Of a stretch of DNA of 64,000 nt, positions 44,321 to 56,028 are shown piece after piece. The stretch is from Pyrus communis (Eukaryota > Streptophyta > Magnoliopsida > Rosales > Rosaceae). The notes under the pieces were generated by a model. The model did no database searches, was not told the origin of the DNA, and was given only the letters and a program-made list of their open reading frames with translations. The DNA is taken from contig NC_084809.1 in the NCBI RefSeq assembly GCF_963583255.1, positions 5,875,501 to 5,939,500 of the forward strand. Direction: 5' to 3'. Each line of letters opens with the position of its first letter. Within the stretch, counting starts at the first letter, position 1. The position numbers were made by a program, and so were the translations under genes.

Positions 44321-44501
44321 GGTTCTTTTTTTCGGTGGTTTTCTGATAGGGGGTGTTAAAAAGGTGAGGTTTGGTTTTGTGACGGAGGAGGGATTGGATA
44401 ATTCATAATCTCCTGCCTTTTTTGAGTTTTGTGGAGGGGAACTCAACTGACTCATTTGTCTTCCCTCCCTCTTATTTTTCAGCATTCGGGTGTGTCGTGC
44501 T

Positions 44502-44780
44502 TGTTAAGGATAGTAATCCAATGGTAGAATATGTAGACACTTGTTAAAAGATTAGGAAGGTTGTTAGAGTTAATTACATTATGACTTAGACAATAAGTTT
44601 CATAGAAGATAGTATATAGTCTTGAGATTGTAAGAATGTAAGGTTACAGAAAATATATACATGAAAGATTACTTCTCTCTCTGAATCTTCTCTATCTCTC
44701 TCTATCTTCTTTATTCTTCTTCGTATCTTTTACAAACATTATACATCTTATTCTTCTCTGAGATTACAGCTTGGTTAACA
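44502..44780 (+). repeat. 5' LTR of upstream copia
   Basis: 279 bp, TG...CA, with a CT-rich 3' half. Its left edge is inside the protease gene's leader or proximal promoter. Confidence 0.92.
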
Positions 44781-45000
44781 TAGTATCGTCGCTGAAATAG
44801 CTAATCGCTCGGTTGGATATTTTCGATCTTGAATTGCTTCCGCTCATCATTTCTGATCTCATTGTCGTCATTTTTGGTTTCTGGGTGTTCTTCATCTTCT
44901 CTCTACCAGTTTTCTTCGTGTTTGTCTGCTGTGCACATCAAGTGTTCGATATAAGTCCTCAATTGCTGTTCTTCTTCAAGATTTCAGATTTCTTGCAGAA

Positions 45001-48000
45001 ATGGTTACTGCTTCACAACTGCATATTGTTCAGTCTCCAATTACATCCTTCATCTCCATTGTTTCAACATCTGTTACAGTAAAGCTTGATGAGACCAATT
45101 ACTTGGTTTGGAATTTTCAGATGCAGCTTCTTCTTGAAGGGCATGGAATTGTGGGTTTCGTGTATGGATCTGCACCTTGTCCTGTTCAATTCATAAGGGT
45201 TACATCTAATGGGTCTGAGGTTGATTCAGAATCTGATGACTACAAGATCTGGAAGATGCACGATCGTGCATTGATGCAGTTGATTATTGCAACACTCTCA
45301 CCACATGCCATTTCTTGTGTTACGGGGAGTACTAGTGCTCAGGATCTATGGACAAGACTCAAGGAACAATTCTCGACTGTTACAAGAACAAGTATTTTCC
45401 AGATGAAGTCAGAATTACAAAATATTAAAAAGGGTAATGATTATGTTTCTCTCTATTTGCAAAGGATCAAGGAGGCTCGAGACTATCTTTCTGCAGCTGG
45501 GGTTAAGTTTGATGATGATGATATAGTAATTCTTACTCTTAATGGCCTATCATATGAGTATAATACCATTAGATCAATCATTCGAGGCAGGGAACATGTT
45601 ATTTCTCTTAAATATTTGAGATCTTAATTGCTTGCTAAAGAAACAATGCTTGAGAATGCCTCTGCAACCCTTTTTCTTACTGCGATGGCTGCTGATAATA
45701 GTGGTTCTCAGACACAGTTTAATGGGAAATCTGGACAACAGTCTTCTTACAACAATCAAATTGTTGGGTCTAATTCTGAAGGATCCTATGGAACTCAATA
45801 TGGTTCTTCGTATAAACCATTCTATAACAAGAATAAAGGTAAAGGGAAGCTCCAATATGGTTCCAAATTTGGGAACAACAAGCCATTTTATCCAAACCCA
45901 ACTCGTGGGATTCTTGGAACTTCACCAATTCAGGCTAATTCTGGAAATAATTATCAAATATGTGGCAAGTATGGTCATCTTGCTAATACATGTAGATTTC
46001 GGAACACTGAATCTGCAATGGTTGAAGGATGTCAAATATGTCGAAGAAAGAACCACAATGCATAATTTTGTCATTTCAGGAATGCCAACATTAATTCTAC
46101 TTCTGGATCAATGAATGCTATGCATGTCAATGCATCTACACCTCCAATGGACTCAACCTTTTCTCAACAAGTTTGGCTTACAGATTCAGGTGCAACAAAT
46201 CACATGACTGCAAATTTGAAGAATTTGTCATTGGCAACTCCTTTTCCTTCCACTGAGATGATTCAAACTGCTAGTGGTGAAGGTTTGAAAGTTTCTCATA
46301 AAGGATCTTCCATATTGCAGACTCTTTTTCATAATCTAAAATTAAATTCAGTTCTATATGTGCCCAGAATATCTTAGAATTTACTCTCTGTACAGAAGAT
46401 CTGTCTTGATAATAATTGCTGGTTGATATTTGATGCTTAGTGTTTTTGGATTCAAGACAAAGCCACAGGGAGGATATTGTTCAAAGGTATCTGCAATGAT
46501 GGATTGTATCTCATCCCTTTCACGTCATCATCATCTCATACACCAAAGCCTTCTCTGCTGCTTATATTGGCAAACCAGTAACCTCTAGTCTGTGGCACCA
46601 TAGGTTAGGCCATCCATCCAACAAAGTTGTTTCTCTTATGCTTAGGAAATCAAATGTATCTAGCATTCCTGATTCCATACATGTGATGTGTTCAAGTTGT
46701 ATTGAGGGAAAAACTAGCAAGCTACCCTTTGATTCAGCCACATACATTGTCCAACCTTTTGATATTGTACACAGTGATGTATGGGGTCCTGCCCCGTGTC
46801 TGTCTATAAAAGGTTTTAAGTACTATGTTACCTTCATAGATCAATGTACTCGATTTTGTTGGATTTTTCCACTTGTCAATAAAGCTGATGTTTGTCCCAC
46901 ATTTATTACCTTTTATCAATTTGTACTTAATCAGTTCTCAGTGTCCATTAAAACACTTCAGAGTGATGAAGGGGGTGAGTATATAGGTCACCAGTTACAA
47001 ACCTTTCTTGCTGCCAAAGGCATTAGTCATCACTTATCTTGTCCATACACACCAGAACAGAATGGTTTGGCCAAAAGGAAACATCGTCACATTATTGAAA
47101 CTACAATCACTCTTCTTCAAACATATCACTTACCTGCACCATTTTGGTCTTTTGCATGTCAAACATCAGTCTATCTTGTTAATCGAATGCCATCACAAAT
47201 TCTCAATCAGAAATCACCATTTGAAATGCTATATGGTTCTGTCCCTAATGTGAGTCACCCAAAAGTTTTTGTTTGCTCTTGTTATCCACTCTTAAGGCTC
47301 TTAACCTCTACAAAGTTACAACCTAGAACAATTAAGTGTATTTTTCTGGGATATGCATCAAAGTACAAGGGCTACCTATGTTATGAAGTTACCAAAAAGA
47401 AAGTTTATATTTCTAGGCATGTTTTGTTTGATGAATCTGAATTTCCTTATTCAGTTATTGCATCAACACATGCACCAAGTCTCCATACATCACAAGTGTC
47501 AAAACCAAGTATACAACCATCAATGCCTAATCTTGCTAATGTGCTAGTCTCACCATCATCACCAGCATCACCATCATCATTGTCCATTAATCCTAACCTA
47601 CTACCTTCATAATCCATCAATGCAAGTGAACAATCTTCATCTACATATATCCCTGTGGCTTCTGAGGTTCCAATTAAGAACTCTATGGTCTTTGGGGTTC
47701 AATTTGAAAGTATTCCAGCAGTGTTATCTATTCCTCAATTGAATTTGCATCCAATGCAAACCAGATCTAAGAGTGGTATTTCCAAAAAGAAGGCATTCCT
47801 TACTACTGTTCAGGAAAGTGGGACTGTGGATCTTTCTATTGTTGAACCTGCAACATACAAATCTGCATTGAAGTGTAAAGTTTGGGTTGATGTAATGAAA
47901 GAAGAATTAGATGCACTCCATACTCAGTCTACATGGACTCTAGTTCCTCTTCCTGCACAGAAAAACATTGTTGGTTATAAATGGGTGTTCAAGATTAAAA

Positions 48001-49384
48001 AGAATGTTGATGGGTCCATAAGGAGATATAAGGCTCGATTGGTGGCAAAAAGATTCAATCAAGAGGAAGACATCGATTATGGGGAAACATTCAGCCCAGT
48101 TGTTAAGCCAACAACTGTGAGGATTGTGTTGGCTATGACAGCTCATTTTGGGTGGAATTTGAGACAACTCGATGTCAAGAATGCATTTCTGCATGAAGTA
48201 TTGCAAGAAGAGGTGTACATGTCCCAACCTCCAGGTTTCAGTGATCCTTAACACTCTGACTATGTTTGCAAACTGCACAAGTCTCTATATGGGTTAAAAC
48301 AGGCCCCTAAAGCCTGGAATGACAGGTTTACAAGTTTTTTGCCATCACTTGGTTTAAAAACAACTAATGCATATCCATCTTTATTTGTGAAACAGTTTGG
48401 CTCTTCTGTTGTACTATTGCTTCTCTATGTGGATGACATTATCATCACTGGGAATGCTCCAAACTTGATCGATGATGTGATTGTTGCCTTAAAAAAGGAG
48501 TTTGACATAAAAGATTTAGGTCATCTGCATTTCTTTTTGGGAATTCAAGTTATTTCATAGAATGATGGTTTGGTTTTATCACATGAAAAGTATGTTAATG
48601 ACCTCCTCACAAAGACTGAAATGCTTGATTCCAAGCCTTGTTCAACTCCTTATCTGCCTTATAATCAATTAGTTCTTGATGATAGGAAACCTTATAACAA
48701 TCCAGTTCTTTATAGAAGTGTGGTTGGTGCCTTACAGTATCTAACATTCACTAGGCTGGATATAGTCTTTGCCATGCATCAGGTATGTCAGTTCATGCAA
48801 ACTCTCATGGAATCTCACTTTAGTGCAGTCAAAAGGATACTCAGATATCTAAAACGTACTATCCGTTTGGGTATTCAGTATGTTTGAGGAGGATTGAAAG
48901 TTAATTCAGACATTGTCAGAGCATTTTTTGATACTGATTGGGCCGGAGACCCAAATGATGGAAGATCTACTACTGGTTTTGTGATATTTTTGGGTTCAAA
49001 TCTGATCTCGTGGTCCTCTAAGAAGCAATAAACAGTCTCCAAGTCGTCCACTGAGGCCAAGTATTAAGCACTTGTTGCTACTACAGCTGAACTGGATTGG
49101 ATTAAGCAATTATTGACCTTTATGCATCTTGATATTCCTCATTCCCCAGTTCTGTACTGTGATAATATGTTAGCAATTGCATTAACATTAAATCCGGTTC
49201 TACATCAACGCATAAAGCACAATGAAGTTGACATTCATTTTGTTCGCGAACGAGTTACAAAGAAGCAGTTGCATGTTTAGTTTGTGTCTTCCAGTGAGCA
49301 ATATGCAGACATACTGACCAAGGGGTTATCAGCTCCTCTTTTTCAGACTCATTGTCGCAATCTCAGTCTCGATTCCACCTCTCC
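45001..49384 (+). pseudogene. Copia gag-pol with many stops and a frameshift
   Basis: Gag starts at 45001 (MVTASQLHIVQSP) and has a zinc knuckle CGKYGHLANTC near 45960. Stops are seen at 45625, 46063, 46375, 46438, 47610, 48249, 48558, 48885, 49029 and later; the frame shifts near 46550. Recognisable pieces are protease DSGATNHM, integrase HSDVWGPA, SDEGGEY and NGLAKRKHR, RT YVDDIIITG and RNase H DTDWAGD and CDNMLAIAL. It is closely related in style to the truncated element at 27.7-32.7 kb. It cannot be autonomous. Confidence 0.9.
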
Positions 49385-49400
49385 TAATCTTGAGGGGGGA

Positions 49401-49678
49401 TGTTAAGGATAGTAATCCAATGGTAGAATATGGAGACACTTGTCAAAAGATTAGGAAGGTTGTTAGAGTTAGTTACATTGTGACTTAAACAATAAGTTTC
49501 ATAAAAGATAGTATATAATCTTGAGATTGTAAGAATGTAAGGTTACAGAAAATATATAATGAAAGATTACTTCTCTCTCTAAATCTTCTTTATCTCTCTC
49601 TATCTTCTTTATTCTTCTTCTTATCTTTTACAAACATTATACATCTCATTCTTCTCTGAGATTACAGCTTGGTTAACA
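49401..49678 (+). repeat. 3' LTR of upstream copia
   Basis: 278 bp, same ends as 44502-44780. Confidence 0.92.
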
Positions 49679-51273
49679 ATGCTCTCTCTCTGCATTTTTT
49701 TGTTTTTAGGTTGAAGTTTCTGTGCTTTTTAGATGGGCCTTCGGGCCTTGTGCTCCATAAAAGAAGGTCGTGTGATCCGATTTGATTAAGTACACGAGAA
49801 AATCATTGAGGATGTTTTGTAGCGATATTTCAAGTGAATTACATATTGGGAAATTTTAGTTAAACATATGTAACCTCTTTCTGCATCCTATTTAAATTTT
49901 AAATATGAATTGTCTTTTTTACTTTATTGTATAATTAGCATTAAGTACAAAATGAAACTAACAATAAAACTAAAATTTATTAACCCACAGTTAGTAATTA
50001 AACATTTACCATCATGCAATCTTTTCTAACATTCTATTTGGCTAAAATCGTAAGACAAGAGCAAGCTATTTTCTACGAATGGATGGTGACCTGAAGTTTT
50101 GGATCCTCCAACTAAGGTACGAATTGATTTATATAAACAAATGAACCCTTTTCCACCTTTGAAGCCTTGTGGAGCAAATAAGTAGTTTTAACATGCCATA
50201 TATGATGTAGTTCGTTCTATATATAAACAATTGAACTCATTTCAACTACGAGCTGGTTGTGGTTCCCAAAAAATGTGAAGTGGGTGGCTTCATTATGGAT
50301 GAATCAATCTCGTAGCCTTATCGCAGCAGCACCAGATTCAAACCGCTAACTTCGGATGCATTTCCACGACTTCTACAAATATTTGTTGGTCCTATGGCAG
50401 TAGGAGTTAAAACCTACGTGAAACTAACTAGTCCAATAGCTATAATGACTCACAAGTCAAGTTGGACTACTCAATCTTCCCGCTCCATAACCAAATTGCT
50501 CATAAAAGCATCAGAAAATGACCAAAAAGGGTGTCATCAAGCTTTTCCAACATGGTAATCACGCACTCCTTTACTTAGCCTCGGAAGACCAAGATTTTCC
50601 AACATGGTGATTGCATAAACAAGGATGGCTTTATGCCATTCTCCTGTAAACCTAAACGATAAATTAACTCTCGCCAATTCTTATTAATTTCGATTTCTGT
50701 TAAATCATGAAGAATCAAAAGGGGAGACGACGGACTTGTTGGAGGAGAGAATGTGAGAAGAGAGAACATATATTTTGATTTTGAGTTTTATTTTTAAATG
50801 GGTGTAAAACTAAATTACATATTGAATTAGATTTGTGAGGGTAGTCTAGATAGTAAATTAGGGTTTAAAGAAATATTAATAGTTTGATTACAAATAAGAT
50901 GGGTGTAGAGAATAAATTGGGTGTAAAGAGAAGTTATATGGGTTCATATAAAATTACCCTTATGCATTTGTCATGTGTAAAATCTTTCTCTAATTATATG
51001 AGATACTTGATTTGCAGTCGAGGATATTAAATGTTAAACTATTTGATTTGTAAGAGAGTAATTAGAAATATAGACATATCAATGCATAAAACTAAAGTTT
51101 TTTTATTTTGACAAGACGATATTTTAAATTTGTCGAGCAATCGAACTTGAGTGAAAAGAGGCAAACATACTACCCTAAAAACTAGGGTATTGCCTTAGTG
51201 TTATGTAGATTACATACTATTGTTTTTTTTTTTTTCAAATTAAAATGCAAGTTAAAAAATGGTAGGAGGTAAC
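49679..51273. other. Displaced upstream region of the protease gene, then intergenic DNA
   Basis: The first part is the original upstream flank of the protease gene, now 5.2 kb away; a CT tract lies at its start. No other gene is recognised. The frame at 50575-50769 has no family resemblance. Confidence 0.45.
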
Positions 51274-51491
51274 CAAATTAAGACCCTCTCTAGATTTCTT
51301 TGTCCGAACCTCACGGATCAAGAGATTTGGATCACTCAACTTCGATCATACAGCTTTTATTAGCACATCTAACTGTCCCAATTCATAAAAATTAAAAAAC
51401 TTGAACGGTCTCAATCTCCTTATCTTTTGAACGGTGAAAATGTCTCAATCCGCAGACTCTCGACACAAAGATCTAGAGTTGATCTCTTTGA
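51274..51491. mobile_element. Mutator-type MITE with perfect 9-bp TSD
   Basis: Inverted arms share CTCTAGATTTCTTTGTCCGA (left) with TCTAGATCTTTGTGTCGA (right, complement). GGAGGTAAC is repeated at 51265-51273 and 51492-51500. The arms resemble those of 62674-63111. Confidence 0.75.
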
Positions 51492-51500
51492 GGAGGTAAC

Positions 51501-52041
51501 CAATTAAAAAGGAGTCCCACCACTGCACTTTTGTTTTATCCAGGTCCCACCACTCTTACCCCTCTCCTCTTTATTCTTCATCGATGTAGCCCTCCATCTC
51601 CCAACTTCCTCATCTTCTTCCACCATGACCCAAGTCATCTGCTATCAAAATGTGATGGTCTCAAATCCCACTAATCTCTTCTAATTGTAAAAAAAGTCAA
51701 ACTTGTAATTGCATATATTTGAATCAATGAGAATCCCCAGGCTTTAAGCTCATATGCTGCCACAACAATCGGTTTAGCAAATTAAATGTTGGTTTTATTA
51801 ATTTTCATGTGGGGTTTTATAACTTACAGCTTTAAGATCTTGGGTTTCTGTTGGACGGTCCAATTTCAAGGCTTTCTCTTGAGAAATTGAGGACATTTGA
51901 TTTACATAAATCTCGACATTTAAATTTATCTAATAGTAGTAATTAGTAAGTAAGTTGCTAAAAATTATCACCACTTGAGAATAGTGGAAAAAAATACACC
52001 TATAAAGTCAATAGGAAAATGTTGTAACCTGTTACCTGCCA
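51501..52041. other. Intergenic DNA
   Basis: No gene recognised; CT-rich near 51550-51620. Confidence 0.4.
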
Positions 52042-52046
52042 TTGCC

Positions 52047-52467
52047 CTGTTGAAAATACTGATGGGTAGTGAATGCCCATAGAGTCTTGGTGGAGTTTTT
52101 TCAAAGCCCTCACAGATTGGTTTTTAACATTGGCATTGTTTATGACTACACACACATAGTCAATTCCCATAACATATTGAAATTGACTTTGGGGATGCAG
52201 GAGATCACATTTTCCAAAAGAGTGCTGTAATTTTTCAATGTGTAATTAATGTATCAGTATTTGCTCTATAAATAGAGCCCTCTGTATGTTTTCAAGGTAC
52301 ATAGAGAAAAACATTTAGACTAAAAGAAAGAAAGATAAATAACATCATTTATTCCTCCGTCTTTTATTTGTCATCCACTTAAGTTATAATTATGGTGTGG
52401 TACTTTATATCTGCCTCGTATCTATCACTAAAAATGTTATCTCTCTAACTTTTACATATTTATAACA
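52047..52467 (+). mobile_element. Solo LTR with perfect 5-bp TSD
   Basis: 421 bp from TGTTGAAAATACTGATGG to ATAACA, flanked exactly by TGCCC (52042-52046 and 52468-52472). A TATA box CTCTATAAATAGAG near 52262 and a leader follow as in an LTR. No relative is seen elsewhere in the window, so it is the product of LTR-LTR recombination of an element now gone. Confidence 0.8.
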
Positions 52468-52492
52468 TGCCCTTTATTTATCATATTTATTT

Positions 52493-53596
52493 GGATTTTT
52501 ATTACAAATGGTTCCTGAAATTGATCAACTCTATCAAGATGATCTTTAAAATTAGGTGTCGCAAATCAATGTAATCATTCTGTCACAATTTCGTCAAAAA
52601 TTATGTTATATGATGATGTGGCATGTATATGGATCCCACAAATTTAATTAATTATTATATGTGAATTAAAAATATTTAAATAAAAAAAAACAATTTTTAT
52701 TTTTATTAAAAAAAAAATCACCACCCAATCAGTAAAAATATGGAGAGCTTCAAAGCAGCTTCAACAAACCCCGTTGTCCTTCTATTTCAGCTCTCTCTCT
52801 CATTCTCTCCCTTGTTTACCGAATCGCGACCCGCCTCGCCTCCAACTTCGACCGCCAAACGCTTTGATGGGTGTTCACTCCGAACCAATCCTGATGCCTT
52901 TTTGGGCAGATTGAGTGCCTTGATGAGGTTTAATTTCTCATCCTTTATGCGATCATCCCCATTCTCAACCTTAATTTTTCTTCTTTCTGGCCAAGCAATT
53001 GCAACGGAACGGATTGGATTGAATTCGACGAGCCAGTACTGTGTCGCTAATGAAGAAGTAGAGGTTTCCATGCAGGCGAGGAGGAAGGGAGTAGCCTACG
53101 GCGACGACGACGGGGGGAGGGGGCACTTGGGTCTCAGGCGTTCTAGCAGTCTGTTGTAAATTTATTATTTGTTATTTTTTTTTAACACAAAATAATAATA
53201 CTTAACTGTTATGATCTTGTATCTCGATCACAATTAGTGATGTAATAGCAGACTAAATATGAGTATTAGAGAGTGATTAGTTATTGCCAGCTGGCAATTT
53301 GTTTTAGTGGAAACTTATATATAAGCTCATGCTTTGGATGTAAAAAGTTAGATCAGAATTTTACAAAAGAAATCAATACAAAAAAAATATTTATTCACTT
53401 AATAATATTTAATTAAATTTATGCGACCTATTTATGTGCCACATTAACCTTTAACATAATTTTTAACAGAATTATGGCATAAGGACCACATTGATTTGCA
53501 ACAGCTATTTTCAAGAACTACATTGATCGATTTTTAATTTCAGAAATCATCTTAATTGAGTGAGTCAATTTCAAAAATTATTTGTGATAAAAACCC
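52493..53596. mobile_element. Pack-MULE-like element (Mutator-like with gene-like insert)
   Basis: About 150-170 bp of inverted terminal repeat starting GGATTTTTATTACAAAT on the left and GGGTTTTTATCACAAAT on the right. The 9-bp duplication TATTTATTT is perfect (52484-52492, 53597-53605). No transposase. The core (about 52740-53155) is clearly richer in GC than the flanks and open on both strands, as expected of a captured host gene piece. Confidence 0.82.
52740..53159 (+). CDS. Hypothetical ORF inside the Pack-MULE-like element
   Basis: 139 codons starting MESFKAASTNPVVLLFQ and ending RRSSSLL. The opposite strand also holds a 94-codon frame (53071-52787, METSTSSLATQYW...). I recognise neither. 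The GC-rich core may be a rearranged fragment of a cellular gene; which strand, if any, was coding cannot be told here. Confidence 0.3.
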   Translation: MESFKAASTNPVVLLFQLSLSFSPLFTESRPASPPTSTAKRFDGCSLRTNPDAFLGRLSALMRFNFSSFMRSSPFSTLIFLLSGQAIATERIGLNSTSQYCVANEEVEVSMQARRKGVAYGDDDGGRGHLGLRRSSSLL

Positions 53597-53773
53597 TATT
53601 TATTTTATGATAAGTTTCATTTAACGGTAGCAGGCCCTAAAACTACGTTGACTCCCCATGGCTTATTTGGCCCACTTGAGGTTTGACAGCATGAGGGTTT
53701 AAGATCAAGTCTCCTTCGTATATTGGTTTGACGGAGACCTTTAAAAGGAGAGATCTTTATTTTTATTTTTTTA

Positions 53774-54805
53774 GGATAAAGTACAAAAAACTATTTTAAT
53801 TATTGGTGTCACGACATTTTCATATCTCATCTTACGAATTTGTGCCAATGTTATACATTCCGTTAGCCTGCCGTTAATTTGTCAGTTAAATGCTGACGTG
53901 GCTTGATACAAACCCCACTTTCTATTAAAAAATTAATAAAATAATAAAAAAAAAGTTAAAAAACAAAACATTTCGTCCCTTCCACCCCCTCGCCCTTCTC
54001 TCTCTCCCCATCTTCATCTTCTTCTCTGCTTAATCTTCAACCAAAAAAAAAATTGAAAACCCATCAACCCCCAACCCCCCTGGAAGAAGAAGGAGAAGGA
54101 GAAGAAGAAAAAAAAAACCCCAATCCAGTTCGTCCCCCTCCCCCCCCCCCCCCAAAAAAAATCCAACCCCCTGCAACCCAAAAAGAAGAAGGAGGAGGAA
54201 GAAGAAGAAGAAGAAGAAGAAGAAAAGAAAAAAAAAACCCAAATCCCGTTCGCCAGGCCGATTTGGCAGGTAGAGAACCTGGGTGCAGACAAAATGGGGG
54301 GAATGGGTGTGGATTTAAGGAGTGGGGTATGTAAAGGAGGGAAGAGGGTGGGTGCGAGGGTGGGTGTGGAGGGTGGGTGCGGGTGAAGACAATTGGTTTT
54401 TTTTTTTTTTTCAGGGTTGCAACAGATAGGGGCAAGAAGAGGAAAGGAGATGAAGATGGGGGAAGAAGAAAGAGGGCGTGCGAGGGGGGGGGAGTTTTGT
54501 TTTTTTTTTGTTTTTTTTTTTTTAGGTTGCAGCAGATATGGGGAAGAAGAGGAAAGAATGAGGGCGCAAAGAGGGGAAGTATTGTTATATTAAATTTTTT
54601 TTTTTAGTTTTTAATAATTTTTTAATAGAAAGTGGGTCCCAAATCAAGCCACGTCAGCATTTAACTGAGAAATTAACAGAAAAACTGACGGAGGTATGAC
54701 ATTGGCACAAATTCGTAAGATGAGGTATGACATTGTCATTTTAAAAAGATGAGGTATGAAAGTGTCGTGAGACCAATAGTTAAAGTAGTTTTTTGTACTT
54801 TACCC
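53774..54805. mobile_element. Second Mutator-like element with low-complexity core
   Basis: Inverted ends GGATAAAGTACAAAAAACTA / GGGTAAAGTACAAAAAACTA run about 200 bp inward, including CAGTTAAATGCTGACGTGGC. TTTTTTTA flanks both sides (53766-53773, 54806-54813), a less secure duplication because of the T tract. The core is purine-rich with GAA repeats and a ~14-base C run (54130-54155), T runs near 54400, 54490 and 54510; frames across it are low-complexity artefacts. Confidence 0.75.
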
Positions 54806-54809
54806 TTTT

Positions 54810-55140
54810 TTTAAATAGGGATTAGTCGTGGGGCTCATATCACAACGAATTTCAACAATTCGAACCGTCTATTTATTAAGTTAGACCTCGTAGATCATCC
54901 TTACAAAATATTAGCCAATTTGGAAATATGTGAGACATTCAATTGAGTTCAAAAAAATTGACGAACATATTGTTCTATAAGAGACAATGAAATTTCATCG
55001 TGATAATTAAATAGGCAAATTATTTCGGATTAAATTGAATTTTTTGCAAGGATGATCTATTAATCGACACTTACAAAATAGACGATTCGGATTATTGGAT
55101 TTCGACGTAGAGTGGGCCGCACAACTAGTTCCCATTTTTA
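54810..55140. mobile_element. Inverted-repeat MITE
   Basis: Left arm AAATAGGGATTAGTCGTGGG and right arm (complement) AAATGGGAACTAGTTGTGCG are inverted; both include an AACCGTCTATT/AATCGTCTATT core. It touches the right end of the preceding element, so the outer boundary is unclear. An arm of the same family is in intron 5 of reductase copy 1. Confidence 0.65.
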
Positions 55141-55604
55141 CCCAAAAATGGGGATCCCTTTGGTAAGGGGCTTGTTGGGTTTGATAGCTTGTTTATGTGT
55201 AAGTTGATATGAGTATGTAATAAGTTTATAATTACGACATCTATATATGTGTCACACTGCAATTTTCAAGTAATAAAAAATGATTCATTATATGTATGTA
55301 ATCAAGATGCGTTCTACTTCTACAATATAATATCATGATAATAATCACAAAAATGTGTAAACTAAGTAAATAAAAGTATAAATATTCTTAATTAATTATC
55401 TAGTTAGGTCATCATTACCAATTTATTGACCAACTTGACGAATCAAACACAAAATCTAGCAAAAGATTAAAAAAAGTAGTAGATGTTTTGTTTGGAATGA
55501 ACAAGAGTAACAAGACAGCTACAACAAAAGGGTTTTTGCTTGCAAAAGTTAGCTTTCCAAAAGGAAGAAACTACTGTTTGGCTTTACAAATGGTACTTTG
55601 AAAA

Positions 55605-56019
55605 GAACAATATTTGGCTACTCGAAAATGAGTAAGGACTTCTACTCAAAATTTCTCAAAATTATTTATTGTCAATTTATAGAATCTCGTGTTTTATAAT
55701 CAGAACCGTTTATATTATAAATCATCCTATAAAAATCACCTATGCAAAAAATAATTAAAACTAAGGTCGTTTAATCATTAAACTCTTTAAAAACAAATGA
55801 ACGGTATTCGTAAAAGCATTACACACCGTATATGCATTTGTTACAATAGATTGACTAAACGACCTTAATTTTAATTTTTTTTTTTTTCACAAAGATGATC
55901 TTTACAATGTGATTCATAATATGAACGGTTCTGATCACAAGCACAACACTTCGTAATTAAAACATTAAAAATTTTAAATATGAGTTTCTACTCATTTTTT
56001 AAGTAATTAAGTATTGTTC
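55605..56019. mobile_element. Foldback MITE, Mutator-type
   Basis: Arms of about 190 bp are inverted (GAACAATATT ... GTATTGTTC), sharing ATCAGAACCGTTYATATTAT and TTAAGGTCGTTTA words. CTTTGAAAA and CTCCGAAAA flank it (7 of 9). Confidence 0.72.
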
Positions 56020-56028
56020 CTCCGAAAA

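Larger units (their letters stand above)
44502..49678 (+). mobile_element. Decayed Ty1/copia element 182 bp upstream of the protease start
   Basis: LTRs at 44502-44780 and 49401-49678 (TGTTAAGG...GGTTAACA) with about a dozen differences, gag-pol between, PPT GAGGGGGGA before the 3' LTR. Flanks GTGCT (44497) and ATGCT (49679) match at 4 of 5. The primer site is degenerate (TAGTATCGTCGCTG). Transcription direction is opposite to the protease gene, so element and gene are divergent. Confidence 0.93.

Noticed and set aside
53999..54610. Glu/Lys- and Phe/Ser-rich ORFs
   Set aside because: Produced by GAA/TTC repeats and homopolymers in the core of a MULE-like element.
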